Source: Candidatus Merdivicinus excrementipullorum (GTDB taxonomy: Bacteria; Bacillota; Clostridia; Oscillospirales; Ruminococcaceae). From it: DNA of 64,000 nt. A program made the translations under genes and the position numbers. The notes beneath the pieces are model-generated. The model searched no databases. It saw nothing but the letters and a program-made list of their open reading frames with translations, and was not told the origin of the DNA. Where the stretch lies: NCBI GenBank assembly GCA_018716725.1, contig DVJP01000066.1:23914-87913 (forward strand), in the 5' to 3' direction. Positions 1-10,787 of the stretch are shown here, piece by piece; positions within the stretch are counted from its first letter, which is position 1, and each line of letters starts with the position of its first letter.

Positions 1-673
1 AGGCCGCGGCGGCCGGTTCCCCCTGATATACCAGGATGCAGCTTAACACCTCCTGCACCGCCGATTCCAGCAGGGCCTCGTTTTCCTCAAAGGAATCCCC
101 CCACAGTTCCTGCCGCTCCTCCTTGGAAAGATACGCCTGGAAATGGGCCGGGTCCGTGGACAGGAAGGCCCCCTGCAAATCCGGATCCGGTTTTTTCAGC
201 TGCAAGCCCATCTGCCGCAGGGCATAGCTGTGGGCGGCCACAGCCTGGGCCTTTACGGCCTCCGGCGCAAAGCCTATGGGAATTTCCGCCGCCGTGACGC
301 CGCAGATGTAATCAAAGGGGGAAAGCTCCATGACCTGGCCGGAATCCGCGTCCAGCACCCGATAAGCTTCCGGCAGGGACAGAGCGGCGCTGCTTTCCGG
401 CAAAGGCTGGGATTCTTCCGCTTCCGGCTGGGAAGAAACGGGAGCCGGGGCGGAGGACGTTTCCTCTTCTTTTGGTTGGTTGTCCGGTTTTTCCCTTTGG
501 AGAATCCCGGCGGCCTGCCCGGAAGCGCCCGCCGAAAACCGAAGGAGCTCCGTTTGGGCTGTCAGGGGAGGCAGGGAGGAAGGCTTGCGGACAGCGGTGG
601 CCAGGGGCGCTGCCGGAAGGACGGCCATGGCGCATAAAAAGGCGAGACAGCGGGCGACGCTTCGGTTTTTCAT
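1..673 (-). CDS. spoIID: Stage II sporulation protein D (SpoIID), C-terminus cut by window edge
   Basis: The reading frame opens at an ATG at 673 on the minus strand behind AAGGAGGA and runs off the left edge, so 224 residues are seen and the C-terminus is missing. Residues 7-27 are a signal peptide/anchor, 28-100 a Pro/Ser/Glu-rich linker, and from about 105 the SpoIID/LytB domain begins. Visible signatures are DYICGVTAAEIP (121-132) and KAQAVAAHSYAL (141-152). Glu130 matches the catalytic glutamate of the family. SpoIID is a lytic transglycosylase that strips glycan strands of stem peptides during forespore engulfment, in complex with SpoIIP and SpoIIM, so the host is probably a spore former. 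Which SpoIID paralogue this is cannot be told without the C-terminus. Confidence 0.88.
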   Translation of the reverse strand, partial: MKNRSVARCLAFLCAMAVLPAAPLATAVRKPSSLPPLTAQTELLRFSAGASGQAAGILQREKPDNQPKEEETSSAPAPVSSQPEAEESQPLPESSAALSLPEAYRVLDADSGQVMELSPFDYICGVTAAEIPIGFAPEAVKAQAVAAHSYALRQMGLQLKKPDPDLQGAFLSTDPAHFQAYLSKEERQELWGDSFEENEALLESAVQEVLSCILVYQGEPAAAA

Positions 674-726
674 TTGATTTTCCTCCTTGTTCTGCACAGA
701 AATCGGAAGCTCCGGCATATTTAGCC

Positions 727-755
727 TTGACTTTACTTCTGTCCTGTTATACAAT
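727..755 (+). promoter_or_regulatory. Sigma-A type promoter upstream of citrate synthase
   Basis: A -35 TTGACT at 727-732 and a -10 TACAAT at 750-755 are separated by 17 bp. Transcription would start near 762, leaving a leader of about 90 nt before the citrate synthase start. Confidence 0.7.
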
Positions 756-850
756 GGATTTATCTATAGGATTCTGCCAAAAGGCCGGTGATAGGGGCGG
801 ACGCCCCGGACGGGCCCTTGGGCCAATATATGAACGGGGTGGGATGACCG

Positions 851-2212
851 ATGCCGAGAGGATTTGTCAAAAAGGAAACTATCAGTACATTATGCGCGGA
901 ATTTAAAAAACATAACTACATTGACCCGGCGCTGAACGAACGCTACAACGTAAAACGCGGCCTGCGAAACAGCGACGGCACCGGCGTCATGGCCGGCCTG
1001 ACCCAGATCTGCAACGTCCACGGCTATATTATGAACGAGGGCGAAAAGCAGCCGGTGGAAGGCGAGCTGACCTACCGGGGCTACAATGTCCGGGATCTGA
1101 TCGACGGCTGCATCAAAGAGCGCCGGTACGGCTACGAGGAAGTTTCTTACCTTCTGCTGTTCGGCACCCTGCCCACAGCCCAGCAGCTGGAATTTTTCCG
1201 CATGGTCCTGGCCCAGGCCCGGTCTTTGCCCCAGGATTTTGTCCAGGACATGATCTTAAAGGCCCCTTCCAAGGATATTATGAACAAGCTGGCCCGCAGC
1301 GTGCTGGCTTTGTACTCCTATGACGAGTTTGCCGAGGAATCCTCCTTAGAAGGGGAGCTTCGGAAGGCCATTTACATCATCGCCCGGATGCCCACCATTA
1401 TGGTCAACGCCTACCAGGCGAAAATCGGCCATTACGACAATAAATCCACCTATTTCCACCCGGTGCGGCCGGAGGAAAGCCTGGCCCAGAGCATCCTCTC
1501 CACCCTGCGCATCAACCGGGAATATACGGAGGAGGAGGCCCTTCTGCTGGACACCTGCCTCATCCTCCATGCGGAGCACGGCGGCGGCAACAACTCCACC
1601 TTCGTCTGCCGGGCCATGACCTCCTCCGGCACCGACGCCTATTCCTCCTATTCCGCAGCCATCGGTTCCTTAAAGGGCTTCCGCCACGGCGGCGCCAACA
1701 TCAACGTGGTGCGGATGTTTGAAACCATTAAGCAGGGAGTTTCCAACTGGAAGGACGACGAGGAAGTCTCCCGGTTCTTAGGCCAGATTCTGGACCGGGA
1801 AAAGGGCGACGGCACCGGCCTTATTTACGGCATGGGACACGCGGTTTACACCGTGTCCGACCCCAGAGCCCAGATTCTCCGGGACAGCGCCGAAAAGCTG
1901 GCCGGCGAAAAAGGCATGACTGAGGAATTTGAACTGTTAAAATCCATCGAGCGCCTGGCCCCGGACGAAATCGCCAAGCGGAAAGGGGACAAAAAGTCCA
2001 TCTGCGCCAATGTGGATTTGTATTCCGGCTTTGTTTACCGGATGCTGGGAATTCCCATGGAGCTTTACACCCCCCTCTTCGCCGTGGCCCGGATGAGCGG
2101 CTGGTGCGCCCACCGGATTGAGGAATACACCACCTGTTCCCGGATTATGCGTCCGGCGTATAAATCCGTGGTCCACAAGCAGGAATACCTGCCCCTGGAC
2201 AGCCGCCGCTAA
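851..2212 (+). CDS. gltA: Citrate synthase
   Basis: This 453-residue protein condenses acetyl-CoA and oxaloacetate to citrate. The three catalytic positions of the Si-citrate synthase family are visible: His243 in LHAEHGGGNNS, His330 in GMGHAVYTVSDPRA and Asp389 in NVDLYSG. The YRGYNVRDLIDG stretch (75-86) is also typical. A 2-methylcitrate synthase role cannot be excluded from sequence alone, but no prp genes are nearby. The Shine-Dalgarno is weak (GGGGTGGG). The gene has its own promoter and is followed after 20 bp by the lipoprotein gene. In a fermentative clostridium it would feed 2-oxoglutarate and glutamate synthesis. Confidence 0.93.
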   Translation: MPRGFVKKETISTLCAEFKKHNYIDPALNERYNVKRGLRNSDGTGVMAGLTQICNVHGYIMNEGEKQPVEGELTYRGYNVRDLIDGCIKERRYGYEEVSYLLLFGTLPTAQQLEFFRMVLAQARSLPQDFVQDMILKAPSKDIMNKLARSVLALYSYDEFAEESSLEGELRKAIYIIARMPTIMVNAYQAKIGHYDNKSTYFHPVRPEESLAQSILSTLRINREYTEEEALLLDTCLILHAEHGGGNNSTFVCRAMTSSGTDAYSSYSAAIGSLKGFRHGGANINVVRMFETIKQGVSNWKDDEEVSRFLGQILDREKGDGTGLIYGMGHAVYTVSDPRAQILRDSAEKLAGEKGMTEEFELLKSIERLAPDEIAKRKGDKKSICANVDLYSGFVYRMLGIPMELYTPLFAVARMSGWCAHRIEEYTTCSRIMRPAYKSVVHKQEYLPLDSRR

Positions 2213-2232
2213 CCCGGCAGAAAGGACTGCAA

Positions 2233-3555
2233 GTGAAGATTCAGTGGCTCAGCGCGGCGGCGGCCGCCATGCTGCTCCTCTCCGGCTGCGCGTTCCCGCA
2301 GACGGGAGTGGAAAGCCTTTTGGCCGCGCCTTTGCTCAATGAGGAACAAAATGAGGTTTATGCCGCCCTGGTGCGGGAAACCGGCAGCAGCATTAAGCTC
2401 CTTTACCCCCAGCGGGGGGAAAACCGCTCGGCGTTTTTGCTGATGAATTTGGACGAGGAGGCCACAAATGAGGCGGTGGCCTTCTATCAGTCCACCACCG
2501 CCAATGTGACCACCTCCATCCACATGGCGGTTTTGGATAAGCAGGATGGCCAGTGGCGCGCCGTCCACGACATCTCTCTGGAAGGGACCCAGGTGGAGGA
2601 CGTGGCGGTGATGAAGGAGGGCGGCGTATTCCTGCTGGCAGTGGGGCTTACCTACGCCAGTGAAAATACCAGCCTTTTAAAGGCGTACCAGTTTAACGGG
2701 GACATTATGGACGAGGTGTATTCGGAGGATTACCAGGCGAAGCTCATCTGCGACATGGACAGCGACGACCGGGACGACATTGTCCTGGTTCGGGGCGGAA
2801 CCGAGGAAGCCGCCCCCTTTGCAAAACTTTTGGTTTACGAGGACGGAGGCTTTGCAGAAAAAGGCCGGGCTGCCACCGACCCCACCATCACCCGGTATTC
2901 CAGCATCCGCAGCGGCTACCTGAAAAACGGCCAGCAGGCGGTGTATCTGGACGGGTACCGGGGCAGCGCCGCCATGACTACCGAGATTTTGGGGTATACG
3001 GAAAACCATGGCCAGGGGCATCTGGTGAACCTTACCTACGATTCCTTAAACGTCCAGTCCTATCCGGTGGACCGCCCATTAGGGGCGGAATGCGCCGACT
3101 TAAATAACGACTTGATTATTGAGGTGCCGGGCCTGACCCCCATGCCGGGTTATTCAGCAGAACAGGCCGGCGCTTTTTACCTGACCACCTGGTATAATTT
3201 CCTGGACGGCCAGTTTGAGAAGGTCAAGTCCTCTTATGTCAACGCCTCCCAGGGGTACCTTTTGGACTTCCCGGAAAGCTGGGAGGGGAAGGTAAGCGTC
3301 CGCAAATCCGCCCAGAGCAATGAAATGCTGTTTTATGAATATCAGGCCGGGGACGACCCGGTCAAAAGCGAGCTTTTGTATATCCGCATGGTGAAGCGCA
3401 GCGAATGGGAATCCGGCGTTTATGAGGATTACGAGGTTATCAGCAGTTCCGGCGGCGGCCAGATTTTCTATCTGGCCAAAATCCCCGCCGGAGCCACCCC
3501 GGCTCTGCGGATGAGCATGGAGGAAGTCAAGAGGAATTTTTCCCGGTATTATTAA
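2233..3555 (+). CDS. Lipoprotein of unknown function, upstream of a two-component system
   Basis: This 440-residue protein starts at GTG with AAAGGA 7 nt upstream. Residues 1-18 form a lipoprotein signal ending in LLLSGC, with lipidated Cys19. The remainder is probably exported. The stretch DMDSDDRDDIVLV (about 172-184) and a similar LNNDLIIEV further on resemble the Asp-rich calcium-binding turns of FG-GAP/VCBS beta-propeller repeats, but no full propeller is obvious by eye. It lies 17 bp upstream of a response regulator and histidine kinase, so it may feed or be controlled by that system. No closer function can be assigned. Confidence 0.75.
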   Translation: MKIQWLSAAAAAMLLLSGCAFPQTGVESLLAAPLLNEEQNEVYAALVRETGSSIKLLYPQRGENRSAFLLMNLDEEATNEAVAFYQSTTANVTTSIHMAVLDKQDGQWRAVHDISLEGTQVEDVAVMKEGGVFLLAVGLTYASENTSLLKAYQFNGDIMDEVYSEDYQAKLICDMDSDDRDDIVLVRGGTEEAAPFAKLLVYEDGGFAEKGRAATDPTITRYSSIRSGYLKNGQQAVYLDGYRGSAAMTTEILGYTENHGQGHLVNLTYDSLNVQSYPVDRPLGAECADLNNDLIIEVPGLTPMPGYSAEQAGAFYLTTWYNFLDGQFEKVKSSYVNASQGYLLDFPESWEGKVSVRKSAQSNEMLFYEYQAGDDPVKSELLYIRMVKRSEWESGVYEDYEVISSSGGGQIFYLAKIPAGATPALRMSMEEVKRNFSRYY

Positions 3556-3572
3556 GAAAGGAAAACGGCTGC

Positions 3573-4274
3573 ATGAAACGTATTTTAGTGTGTGAAGATG
3601 AAGACACCATCCGGGAATTTGTGGTGATAAACCTACAGCGTTCCGGTTACAGCGTGGTGGATGTCAACTGCGGGGAGGAAGCCCTGCGGGTTTACGATGA
3701 ACAAAACGGCGATTTTGACGTGGCCCTTTTGGATGTGACCATGCCGGGGATGGACGGCTTTACCCTGTGCAAAAAGCTGCGGGAGCGTTCGGAAACCTTG
3801 GGCATTATCTTCCTCACCGCCCGGAGCCAGGAAATCGACCGGGTCGGAGGGCTTATGATGGGGGCCGACGACTATGTGACCAAGCCCTTCAGCCCCTCGG
3901 AGGTGGTGGCCCGGGTGGACGCCGTCTACCGCCGGGTCAGCATGGTTGCCGGAAAGCCAAAGGAAAACGCGGAAATCCGCAGCGGCCCCTTTGTGCTGAA
4001 CATCAAAAGCCGGACTCTAAACAAAAACGGCAAACCCATCGACCTGACCCAGGTGGAGTATCAGATTGTGGAGCTGCTTTTGAAAAATAAAGGCTCCGCT
4101 TTGGACCGGAACAAGATTTTAAGCGAAATCTGGGGGGAAAACTATTACAGCGATGTGAAAATCGTGGACGTCAATATCCGCCGCCTGCGGATTAAGGTGG
4201 AGGATGAGCCTTCCATGCCCGTTTATATCCAGACGGTGTGGGGGTACGGCTACAAATGGGGGGAACCCGTTTGA
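3573..4274 (+). CDS. OmpR/PhoB-family response regulator
   Basis: The 233-residue protein has an N-terminal receiver domain (about 1-120) and a C-terminal winged-helix DNA-binding domain (about 135-230). The acidic pocket Glu8-Asp9, phospho-acceptor Asp54 in LLDVTMPGMDG, Thr82 and Lys104 in TKPF are all present. The RRLRIKVEDEP and VWGYGYKW segments are typical of OmpR effectors. It is followed 31 bp later by its histidine kinase. The signal is unknown; the lipoprotein upstream is a candidate partner. Confidence 0.9.
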   Translation: MKRILVCEDEDTIREFVVINLQRSGYSVVDVNCGEEALRVYDEQNGDFDVALLDVTMPGMDGFTLCKKLRERSETLGIIFLTARSQEIDRVGGLMMGADDYVTKPFSPSEVVARVDAVYRRVSMVAGKPKENAEIRSGPFVLNIKSRTLNKNGKPIDLTQVEYQIVELLLKNKGSALDRNKILSEIWGENYYSDVKIVDVNIRRLRIKVEDEPSMPVYIQTVWGYGYKWGEPV

Positions 4275-4305
4275 CGGCTGAGAGAAAAGGAGGGGAGCCG
4301 GGCAG

Positions 4306-5775
4306 ATGGCGCTGAAAAGCATTACCCAGCGATGGTTTTTAAACAGCTTCGGCGTGATTTTTGTGATTTTAGCCGCGGTGGTGGCCGTCAGCGGCGTCAG
4401 CATCCACAATTACTATTATTCGGCGGTGAAGGAAGTCCTAAACAACCAGGCCAGCACTGTGGACGGCATGATGATCCGCTATTCGGAGAATACGGTTACG
4501 TCCAATTTCTACACGGAGATCCGCAGCTATGTGGAATCCTTCCCTGATAAAAACATGATCGAGCTTATGGCCATCGATTTAAACGGCAACGTGGTCTTAA
4601 CCTCCAGCGGGTTTTCCTACAGCAGCCGCAACCTTCCCGATTACACCATGGCTATCAACTCTCCCCGGGGGGAAGGATACTATGTGGGGGAACTGGACGG
4701 CAGCGGCGACAAGGTCATGGCCGTCACCCGGATGGTGACGCCGGTAAACTCGGAGTTTTCCGCCATGCGCTTTGTGGTGTCCATGGAAAAGGTGGACCAG
4801 GCTATCCGGAACCTGGTGCTGATGATCGGCGCCGTGGCTTTGGCAGTGCTGGCGCTGGTGCTGGTGTCGGGGCTTTTCTTCCTGAAAAGCATTGTAAAGC
4901 CCGTCCGGGAAATCGGCATCGCTGCCCGGCAGATCGCTTCCGGCGACTTTAAGAGCCGCATCAACAGCCCCTCGGACGATGAAATCGGCGCCCTGTGCAC
5001 CACCATCAACTTTATGGCCGACGAGCTGGAAAACACGGAGAAGATGAAAAACGAGTTTATTTCCTCCGTGTCCCACGAGCTGCGCACCCCCTTGACGGCC
5101 ATCCGGGGATGGGCCGAAACCCTGCTGGATACCGACAACTACGACGCCGCAACTTTAAAAAAGGGAATGCGGGTCATTTCGGCGGAAACCGAGCGGTTGT
5201 CCGGCATGGTGGAGGAGCTTCTGGACTTCTCCCGCATCCAGAACGGCCGGTTCAGCTTGGTGTTCCAAAAGCTGGATTTGCTGGCGGAATTGGGGGAAGC
5301 GGTGCTCATGTACACCGAAAAAGCCAAACGGGAAGGCATCCAGATTTTATACAGCGAACCGGATATGCTCCCCATTATTTACGGGGACAAAAACCGGCTG
5401 CGGCAGGTTTTTATCAACGTCATTGACAACGCCGTCAAATACTCCGACCCCGGCGGGACCGTGCGGATCGAGGCATTTGCCCGGGACGGGGACATTTTTA
5501 TCAGCGTGGCGGACGCGGGCTGCGGCATCGCCCCGGAGGACCTGCCGAAAATCAAGACAAAATTCTATAAGGCCAACCACACCCGCCGGGGCTCCGGCAT
5601 CGGGCTGGCGGTGGCCGACGAGATCATCCAGATGCACAAGGGCAGCATCGACATTGAAAGCACCCTGGGGGTGGGCACCACCGTGTTAATCCGGCTCCCG
5701 GTCAGCGGCCCGGAGGACGCCCCCGAACAGCCCGCAATTTTGGAAAGGAAAGTCGAGAATGAGCAAAAACTTTAA
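4306..5775 (+). CDS. Membrane sensor histidine kinase
   Basis: The 489-residue protein has a TM helix at about 16-33, an extracytoplasmic sensor region 34-168, a second TM helix 169-192, a HAMP linker 193-245, a HisKA dimerisation domain with phospho-acceptor His257 in [13 protein letters not shown], and an ATPase domain with N box ([11 protein letters not shown]), G1 (DAGCGI) and G2 (GSGIGLAV). It overlaps the start of the next gene by 17 bp, and a good AGGAGGGG sits before its ATG. It is the evident partner of the regulator just upstream. Confidence 0.92.
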   Translation: MALKSITQRWFLNSFGVIFVILAAVVAVSGVSIHNYYYSAVKEVLNNQASTVDGMMIRYSENTVTSNFYTEIRSYVESFPDKNMIELMAIDLNGNVVLTSSGFSYSSRNLPDYTMAINSPRGEGYYVGELDGSGDKVMAVTRMVTPVNSEFSAMRFVVSMEKVDQAIRNLVLMIGAVALAVLALVLVSGLFFLKSIVKPVREIGIAARQIASGDFKSRINSPSDDEIGALCTTINFMADELENTEKMKNEFISSVSHELRTPLTAIRGWAETLLDTDNYDAATLKKGMRVISAETERLSGMVEELLDFSRIQNGRFSLVFQKLDLLAELGEAVLMYTEKAKREGIQILYSEPDMLPIIYGDKNRLRQVFINVIDNAVKYSDPGGTVRIEAFARDGDIFISVADAGCGIAPEDLPKIKTKFYKANHTRRGSGIGLAVADEIIQMHKGSIDIESTLGVGTTVLIRLPVSGPEDAPEQPAILERKVENEQKL

Positions 5776-6682
5776 AACGTCCATCGGCGGCCAGGCCCTG
5801 ATTGAGGGGGTCATGATGCGCGGCCCTCACAAAACGGCCATGTCCGTCCGAAAGCCGGACGGGGAGCTGCAAACGGAGATTTGGGACAACAAGCCCGCCC
5901 GCATTTGGAATAAGCTTCCTATCGTCCGGGGCGTGGTGAATATGGTTACTTCCTTAGTTGTGGGCTACCGGTGCCTGATGAAATCCGCCGAAATCTCCAC
6001 AGAGGGGATGGAGGAGGAAGAGCCTTCCAAATTGGAAAAATGGCTGGAGGAAAAACTGGGGGACAAGCTCATGAAGGCCGCCATGGTCATCGCTTCCGTT
6101 TTGGGGGTCCTGCTGGCAGTGCTGCTTTTCATGTATCTGCCCGCCTGGCTGGTTGGATTTGGGGAAGGAGTCCTGCCCCATTGGAGCATGTCCCTCATTG
6201 AGGGGATTATCAAAATCGGGGTGTTCCTGCTGTATATGGGGCTTATCGGCCTCATGCCGGATATGCGCCGCCTGTACCAGTACCACGGCGCGGAACACAA
6301 GACCATCGCCTGCTACGAGGCCGGCGAGGAACTGACCCCGGAAAATATCCGCAAATACCCCCGGTTCCACCCCCGCTGCGGCACCAGCTTTATTGTTATC
6401 GCCCTGATTTTGGGCATCCTCATCTTCTCTGTGGTTACATGGAGCAACGCCTTAGTCCGGACTTTGCTGAAAATCTGCCTGCTGCCTTTGGTCGTGGGCA
6501 TTGCTTACGAGCTTATCAAGCTGGCGGGCCGTTACGACAACCTGTTTACCCGGATTATCTCTTTCCCGGGACTGAAAATCCAACACCTGACTACCCGGGA
6601 GCCGGACGACAGCATGATTGAAGCCGCCATCGCTTCCATGGAGGCGGTAATCCCCGAAAACGAGGGGGAGGACCGCTGGTGA
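5759..6682 (+). CDS. yqhQ: DUF1385 family membrane protein (YqhQ-like)
   Basis: The 307-residue protein carries the family signatures [14 protein letters not shown] near the N-terminus, [15 protein letters not shown] mid-protein and HPRCGTSF. Hydrophobic segments at about 103-128, 137-163, 209-230 and 236-256 predict four membrane helices. The conserved His/Cys/Glu residues suggest a metal-binding or enzymatic site, but the biochemical function is not known to me. In Firmicutes this gene commonly precedes prmC and prfA, and here it overlaps prmC by 4 bp. Confidence 0.85.
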   Translation: MSKNFKTSIGGQALIEGVMMRGPHKTAMSVRKPDGELQTEIWDNKPARIWNKLPIVRGVVNMVTSLVVGYRCLMKSAEISTEGMEEEEPSKLEKWLEEKLGDKLMKAAMVIASVLGVLLAVLLFMYLPAWLVGFGEGVLPHWSMSLIEGIIKIGVFLLYMGLIGLMPDMRRLYQYHGAEHKTIACYEAGEELTPENIRKYPRFHPRCGTSFIVIALILGILIFSVVTWSNALVRTLLKICLLPLVVGIAYELIKLAGRYDNLFTRIISFPGLKIQHLTTREPDDSMIEAAIASMEAVIPENEGEDRW

Positions 6683-7587
6683 AAATCTCTTTACGGGACG
6701 TATATTCCGACATAAAAAATACAATTTCCCCACAAACCGAGGACGCGGCCTTCGAGGCCAAGGAGCTTTTACAGGCGGTTTTCGGCGTTTCCCGGCAGGA
6801 TATCCTCCTGGGCCGGGAAACGGAGGTGGAAAGCAAACAGCTTGACAGGCTTTGTGAACTGGCCCGCCGCCGGGCTTCGGGGGAGCCGCTGCAATATCTC
6901 TTAGGCGAATGGGATTTTTACGGCCGCACCTTTTCCGTAGGCCCCGGCGTCTTAATTCCCCGGGCGGACACGGAACCCTTGGTGGAAAAAGCCCTGGATT
7001 TTTTAAAGGGGAAACCCAATCCCCGGGTCCTGGACCTTTGCACCGGCAGCGGCTGCATCGCCGTTACCATCGGGGCGGAGCGGCCGGACGCGGAGGTTTG
7101 GGCTGTGGAAAAATCCCCGGAAGCCTGGTTTTTTTTCTGCCGGAACAATGAGAAATACGGCGGGCGCGTCCATGGGGTTTTGGCGGACGCCCTGGCGGAT
7201 ATTCCAATACTTCCCGTAGAATTCGACTTAATTATTTCAAATCCGCCTTATCTCACAGCGGAGGAAATGGCGGACTTGCAGCCGGAAGTCCAAAAGGAGC
7301 CGGCAATGGCCCTGGACGGCGGAGAGGACGGCCTTTCCTTTTACCGGCAGCTGACCAGCCGGTACCGGGGCTTCCTGAAACCCGGCGGCATGATGGCCTA
7401 TGAAATCGGCATGGGGCAGGAACATGCAGTTTGCGAAATCTTTTTACAAAATAGACTTGATTCTGTTTGCCAAACCAAGGATCTTCATGGTATAATAAGA
7501 GTGGTTACGGCAGAGAACAAACTTTCCCAATCTGACGCGGAAAATCAATCAACGGAGGTAGACAATCTATGGCCAAAGCGAAAGTAG
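6679..7587 (+). CDS. prmC: Peptide chain release factor N5-glutamine methyltransferase
   Basis: The 302-residue protein starts at a GTG overlapping the upstream stop (GTGA) with GGGGGAGG before it. It has an N-terminal helical domain, the AdoMet motif [12 protein letters not shown] (about 115-126) and the catalytic NPPY motif (about 190-193) that holds the target glutamine. It methylates the GGQ glutamine of release factors RF1/RF2. Its last 19 bp overlap the start of recA in another frame, so the extreme C-terminus (after about residue 290) is unusual and shared with recA signals. Confidence 0.92.
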   Translation: MKISLRDVYSDIKNTISPQTEDAAFEAKELLQAVFGVSRQDILLGRETEVESKQLDRLCELARRRASGEPLQYLLGEWDFYGRTFSVGPGVLIPRADTEPLVEKALDFLKGKPNPRVLDLCTGSGCIAVTIGAERPDAEVWAVEKSPEAWFFFCRNNEKYGGRVHGVLADALADIPILPVEFDLIISNPPYLTAEEMADLQPEVQKEPAMALDGGEDGLSFYRQLTSRYRGFLKPGGMMAYEIGMGQEHAVCEIFLQNRLDSVCQTKDLHGIIRVVTAENKLSQSDAENQSTEVDNLWPKRK

Positions 7588-8810
7588 TTTCTCCAGTGAA
7601 GCAGCTGGATACCCCGGAAGAAAAAAAGAAGGCGCTGCAAAGCGCCATTGAACATATCGAAAAGACCTTCGGCGCAGGCTCCATCATGAAGCTTGGGGAG
7701 AACCGCCACCTGGATGTGGACGTGATCCCCACCGGCTCTCTGGGGCTGGACCTGGCCCTTGGCGTGGGCGGCGTGCCCAAAGGGCGCATTGTGGAAATCT
7801 ACGGCCCGGAATCCTCCGGTAAAACCACCGTGGCCCTGCAAATGGTGGCCCAGGCCCAGAAAATGGGTGGCGAGGCCGCTTTTATCGACGTAGAGCACGC
7901 TTTGGACCCGGGCTACGCCAAAGCCCTGGGCGTCGACATTGACAGCCTCTTGGTTTCCCAGCCGGACACCGGCGAGCAGGCCTTGGAAATCGCCGAGGCC
8001 CTGGTGCGCTCCGGCGCTTTGGACATTGTGGTATTCGACTCCGTCGCCGCCATGGTCACCAAAGCGGAAATCGAAGGGGAAATGGGGGACGCCCATGTGG
8101 GCCAGCTGGCCCGGCTCATGAGCCAGGCTATGCGGAAGCTCACCGCCATTATCGGCCGCAGCAACTGCGTGGCCATCTTCATTAACCAGATCCGGGAAAA
8201 GATCGGCGTCACCTTCGGCAACCCGGAAACCACCACCGGCGGCCGGGCCTTGAAATATTTCGCCACCGTCCGCATCGACGTCCGGAAAGGCGAATCCATT
8301 AAGGACGGCAGCGAGTTTATCGGCAACGTCACCAAGTGCAAGGTAGTGAAAAACAAGGTGGCCCCGCCCTTTAAGGAATGCACCTTCGACCTGATGTACG
8401 GCGAGGGCACCTCTTATGAAGGCGAGATCATCGACATCGGCTCCGTGCTGGGGCTTATTGAAAAATCCGGCTCCTGGTACAGCTATAAAGGCGAGCGCAT
8501 CGGCCAGGGCAAGGAAAAAGCCCGGGCATTCTTAAAGGAACATCCGGAAGTCAGCGCGGAGATTGAAAAAATCATCCGGGACAATATCGACAACTTCGTC
8601 ATGGCCCCGGCCAAAGGCTCCAAGCAGAGCACCCTGGAACTGCGGAAAGGCACCACCATTAAACTTGGGGATGAAGTCATCACCCCGCCGGAGCACGCGC
8701 CTGTTTCCGATTACGAGGGCGCCGAGGACCCGGAAACCCCCTCCTCCGCCGATGACCTGACGGACATCGACCTGGATGTGGAAGCCGATCTGGACGATTT
8801 TGAAGAATGA
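7569..8810 (+). CDS. recA: Recombinase RecA
   Basis: The 413-residue protein has Walker [10 protein letters not shown], the Walker B region and the conserved core through [20 protein letters not shown]. The C-terminal tail of about 60 residues is unusually long and acidic (ends ADLDDFEE). It catalyses homologous pairing and LexA/UmuD-type cleavage on ssDNA filaments. AACGGAGGT is its Shine-Dalgarno, lying inside the end of prmC. It is followed with a 4-bp overlap by its modulator recX. Confidence 0.97.
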   Translation: MAKAKVVSPVKQLDTPEEKKKALQSAIEHIEKTFGAGSIMKLGENRHLDVDVIPTGSLGLDLALGVGGVPKGRIVEIYGPESSGKTTVALQMVAQAQKMGGEAAFIDVEHALDPGYAKALGVDIDSLLVSQPDTGEQALEIAEALVRSGALDIVVFDSVAAMVTKAEIEGEMGDAHVGQLARLMSQAMRKLTAIIGRSNCVAIFINQIREKIGVTFGNPETTTGGRALKYFATVRIDVRKGESIKDGSEFIGNVTKCKVVKNKVAPPFKECTFDLMYGEGTSYEGEIIDIGSVLGLIEKSGSWYSYKGERIGQGKEKARAFLKEHPEVSAEIEKIIRDNIDNFVMAPAKGSKQSTLELRKGTTIKLGDEVITPPEHAPVSDYEGAEDPETPSSADDLTDIDLDVEADLDDFEE

Positions 8811-9433
8811 TTATCACCAAACTGGAAAAAATGCAGGGCAGCCGCTGGAAGGTGGAAGTGGATGGGGAATACTGGAACATCCTGGATGCGGAAATCATCG
8901 TCCAGTTCCATTTAAAGCAGGGCGTTTCCGTTGAGGAAGAAACCCTGGAAAAAGCCCTTTCCGCCGCCGAATACCGCCGGGCCAGGGAACGGGCCCTTTA
9001 CCTGCTGGACCGGAAGGACTACGGCAGCTGGGAAATTGAACGGAAGCTCTCCCAAAACGTCAGCCCGGAAACCGCCCGGAAGGTGGTGGAGCGGCTTCAG
9101 GAATTGGGCCTTATCAATGATGAAGAATACGCCCGAAAGCTGGCCCGGCATTATATCCTGCAAAAAAAGCAAGGCCCCCGGCGGGCAGTTTTGGAACTGC
9201 GGAAACGGGGAATTGACGCGTCCCTTGCCGCTGAGGCGGTGAATGAGGTGGAGCCGGAGGAGGACCAGCTTTTGGAGCTGTGCCGCCGGAAATACGCCCG
9301 GAAATTGGAAACCGATGAAAAGGGCCGGGAAAAGGTCATCGCCGCTCTGATGCGGCTGGGCCACGGCTATTACGACGCCTGCGGGGCTGTGGATACGGTC
9401 TCGGCAGAACTGGATGAGCAAGACGAGGAATAA
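8807..9433 (+). CDS. recX: RecA regulator RecX
   Basis: The 208-residue protein begins with an ATGA overlap on the recA stop. Three-helix RecX repeats are recognisable: [38 protein letters not shown] and the [13 protein letters not shown] repeat at the C-terminus. RecX binds along the RecA filament and limits its activity. Position directly after recA supports the call. Confidence 0.9.
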   Translation: MIITKLEKMQGSRWKVEVDGEYWNILDAEIIVQFHLKQGVSVEEETLEKALSAAEYRRARERALYLLDRKDYGSWEIERKLSQNVSPETARKVVERLQELGLINDEEYARKLARHYILQKKQGPRRAVLELRKRGIDASLAAEAVNEVEPEEDQLLELCRRKYARKLETDEKGREKVIAALMRLGHGYYDACGAVDTVSAELDEQDEE

Positions 9434-9446
9434 GAGAGGAACGAGC

Positions 9447-10787
9447 ATGCCGACTAAAATTGGAATGGTGTCCCTGGGGTGCCCCAAAAACCAGGTGGAC
9501 GCTGAAATGATGTTATATACCCTCCGGGACGCGGGCTTTGAGCTGTCCCAGGACCCGGCCCTGGCGGACGCGGTTATTATCAACACCTGCGGCTTCATCG
9601 AAAGCGCCAAGCAGGAGGCCATTGAGGAAACCATGGAGTATATCGCCCTGAAAAAAGAGGGGCGCATCAAAAAAATCATCCTCACCGGCTGTTTGGCGGA
9701 GCGCTACCGGGACGAGATCCGGGAGGAAATGCCGGAAGTGGACGCCGTGGTGGGAATCGGCTCCAACAAGGACATTGTTTCCATTGTAAGGGACATTTTT
9801 GCGGGCCAAATCTGCTGCCGCTACGGGGAAAAGTGCGATTTGCCCCTGGAAGGCGGCCGGATTCTGTCCACCCTGCCTTTTTACGCCTACCTGAAAATCG
9901 CCGAGGGATGCGATAACCGCTGTTCTTATTGCGCTATCCCCAACATCCGGGGGCCGTTTCGCAGCCGACCTATGGAGAGCCTGCTGGAAGAAGCGAAAGG
10001 CCTGGCGGAAAAGGGCGTGAAAGAGCTGGTGGTAGTGGCCCAGGACCCCACCAAATACGGCAAAGACCTTTACGGCGAGTATAAAATTGCCGAATTACTC
10101 CAAAAATTGGCGAAAATTGACGGGTTCCGCTGGATCCGGCTTCTCTACGCTTACCCGGAGAAAATCACCGAGGAACTGCTGGACGTTATGGCAAAGGAAC
10201 CGAAAATCGCCAAATATCTGGACCTGCCCATCCAGCACTGCAATCAGGACGTTCTGCGGGCCATGCGCCGCCCCGGGAATCGGGAGCAGCTGGAAACCTT
10301 GATTGCCCATATCCGGGAAAAAATCCCGGGGGTCACCCTGCGCACCACCTTAATCGCCGGGTTCCCCGGGGAAACCGAGGAACAGTTCGCGGAGCTTTGT
10401 GAATTTGTCAAGTCCGTCCGGTTCGACCGGCTGGGCTGCTTCGCTTATTCCCAGGAGGAGGGGACTCCCGCCGGGGAAATGGAAAACCAGATTGACGAGG
10501 AAACCAAGGCGGAACGGGCCAGGATTGTCACGGAAGAACAGATGAACATCATGGCGGAGAAAAACGAGGAAATGATCGGCAGAGAGCTTCTCTGCGTGGT
10601 GGAGGGCTACGACCGCTGGGGCGAGTGTTTCTTCGGCCGCAGCGAGGCCGACGCCCCGGATATTGACGGCAAGGTGTTCTTTACCTCCGAAAACAAGCTG
10701 GCAGTGGGCCAGTTTGTCCGGGTGAAAATCGAGGACACCATGGATCTGGACCTGATGGGGGTAGTAATTGATGAACACGCCGAATAA
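9447..10787 (+). CDS. rimO: Ribosomal protein S12 methylthiotransferase RimO
   Basis: The chosen ATG at 9447 (446 residues) has AGAGAGGA 6 nt upstream; an earlier in-frame ATG at 9414 lies inside recX and has no ribosome site. The protein has the N-terminal UPF0004 domain (GCPKNQVDAEMM, with cysteines for the auxiliary cluster), the radical SAM motif CDNRCSYC and a C-terminal TRAM domain. SLGCPKNQVD distinguishes RimO from MiaB, whose own gene is at 15.9 kb. It methylthiolates Asp89 of ribosomal protein S12. Confidence 0.93.
   Translation: MPTKIGMVSLGCPKNQVDAEMMLYTLRDAGFELSQDPALADAVIINTCGFIESAKQEAIEETMEYIALKKEGRIKKIILTGCLAERYRDEIREEMPEVDAVVGIGSNKDIVSIVRDIFAGQICCRYGEKCDLPLEGGRILSTLPFYAYLKIAEGCDNRCSYCAIPNIRGPFRSRPMESLLEEAKGLAEKGVKELVVVAQDPTKYGKDLYGEYKIAELLQKLAKIDGFRWIRLLYAYPEKITEELLDVMAKEPKIAKYLDLPIQHCNQDVLRAMRRPGNREQLETLIAHIREKIPGVTLRTTLIAGFPGETEEQFAELCEFVKSVRFDRLGCFAYSQEEGTPAGEMENQIDEETKAERARIVTEEQMNIMAEKNEEMIGRELLCVVEGYDRWGECFFGRSEADAPDIDGKVFFTSENKLAVGQFVRVKIEDTMDLDLMGVVIDEHAE

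Noticed and set aside
143..906. Several overlapping plus-strand frames at the left edge
   Set aside because: They are antisense to spoIID, which continues without a stop from ATG 673 to the window edge with clear SpoIID motifs.
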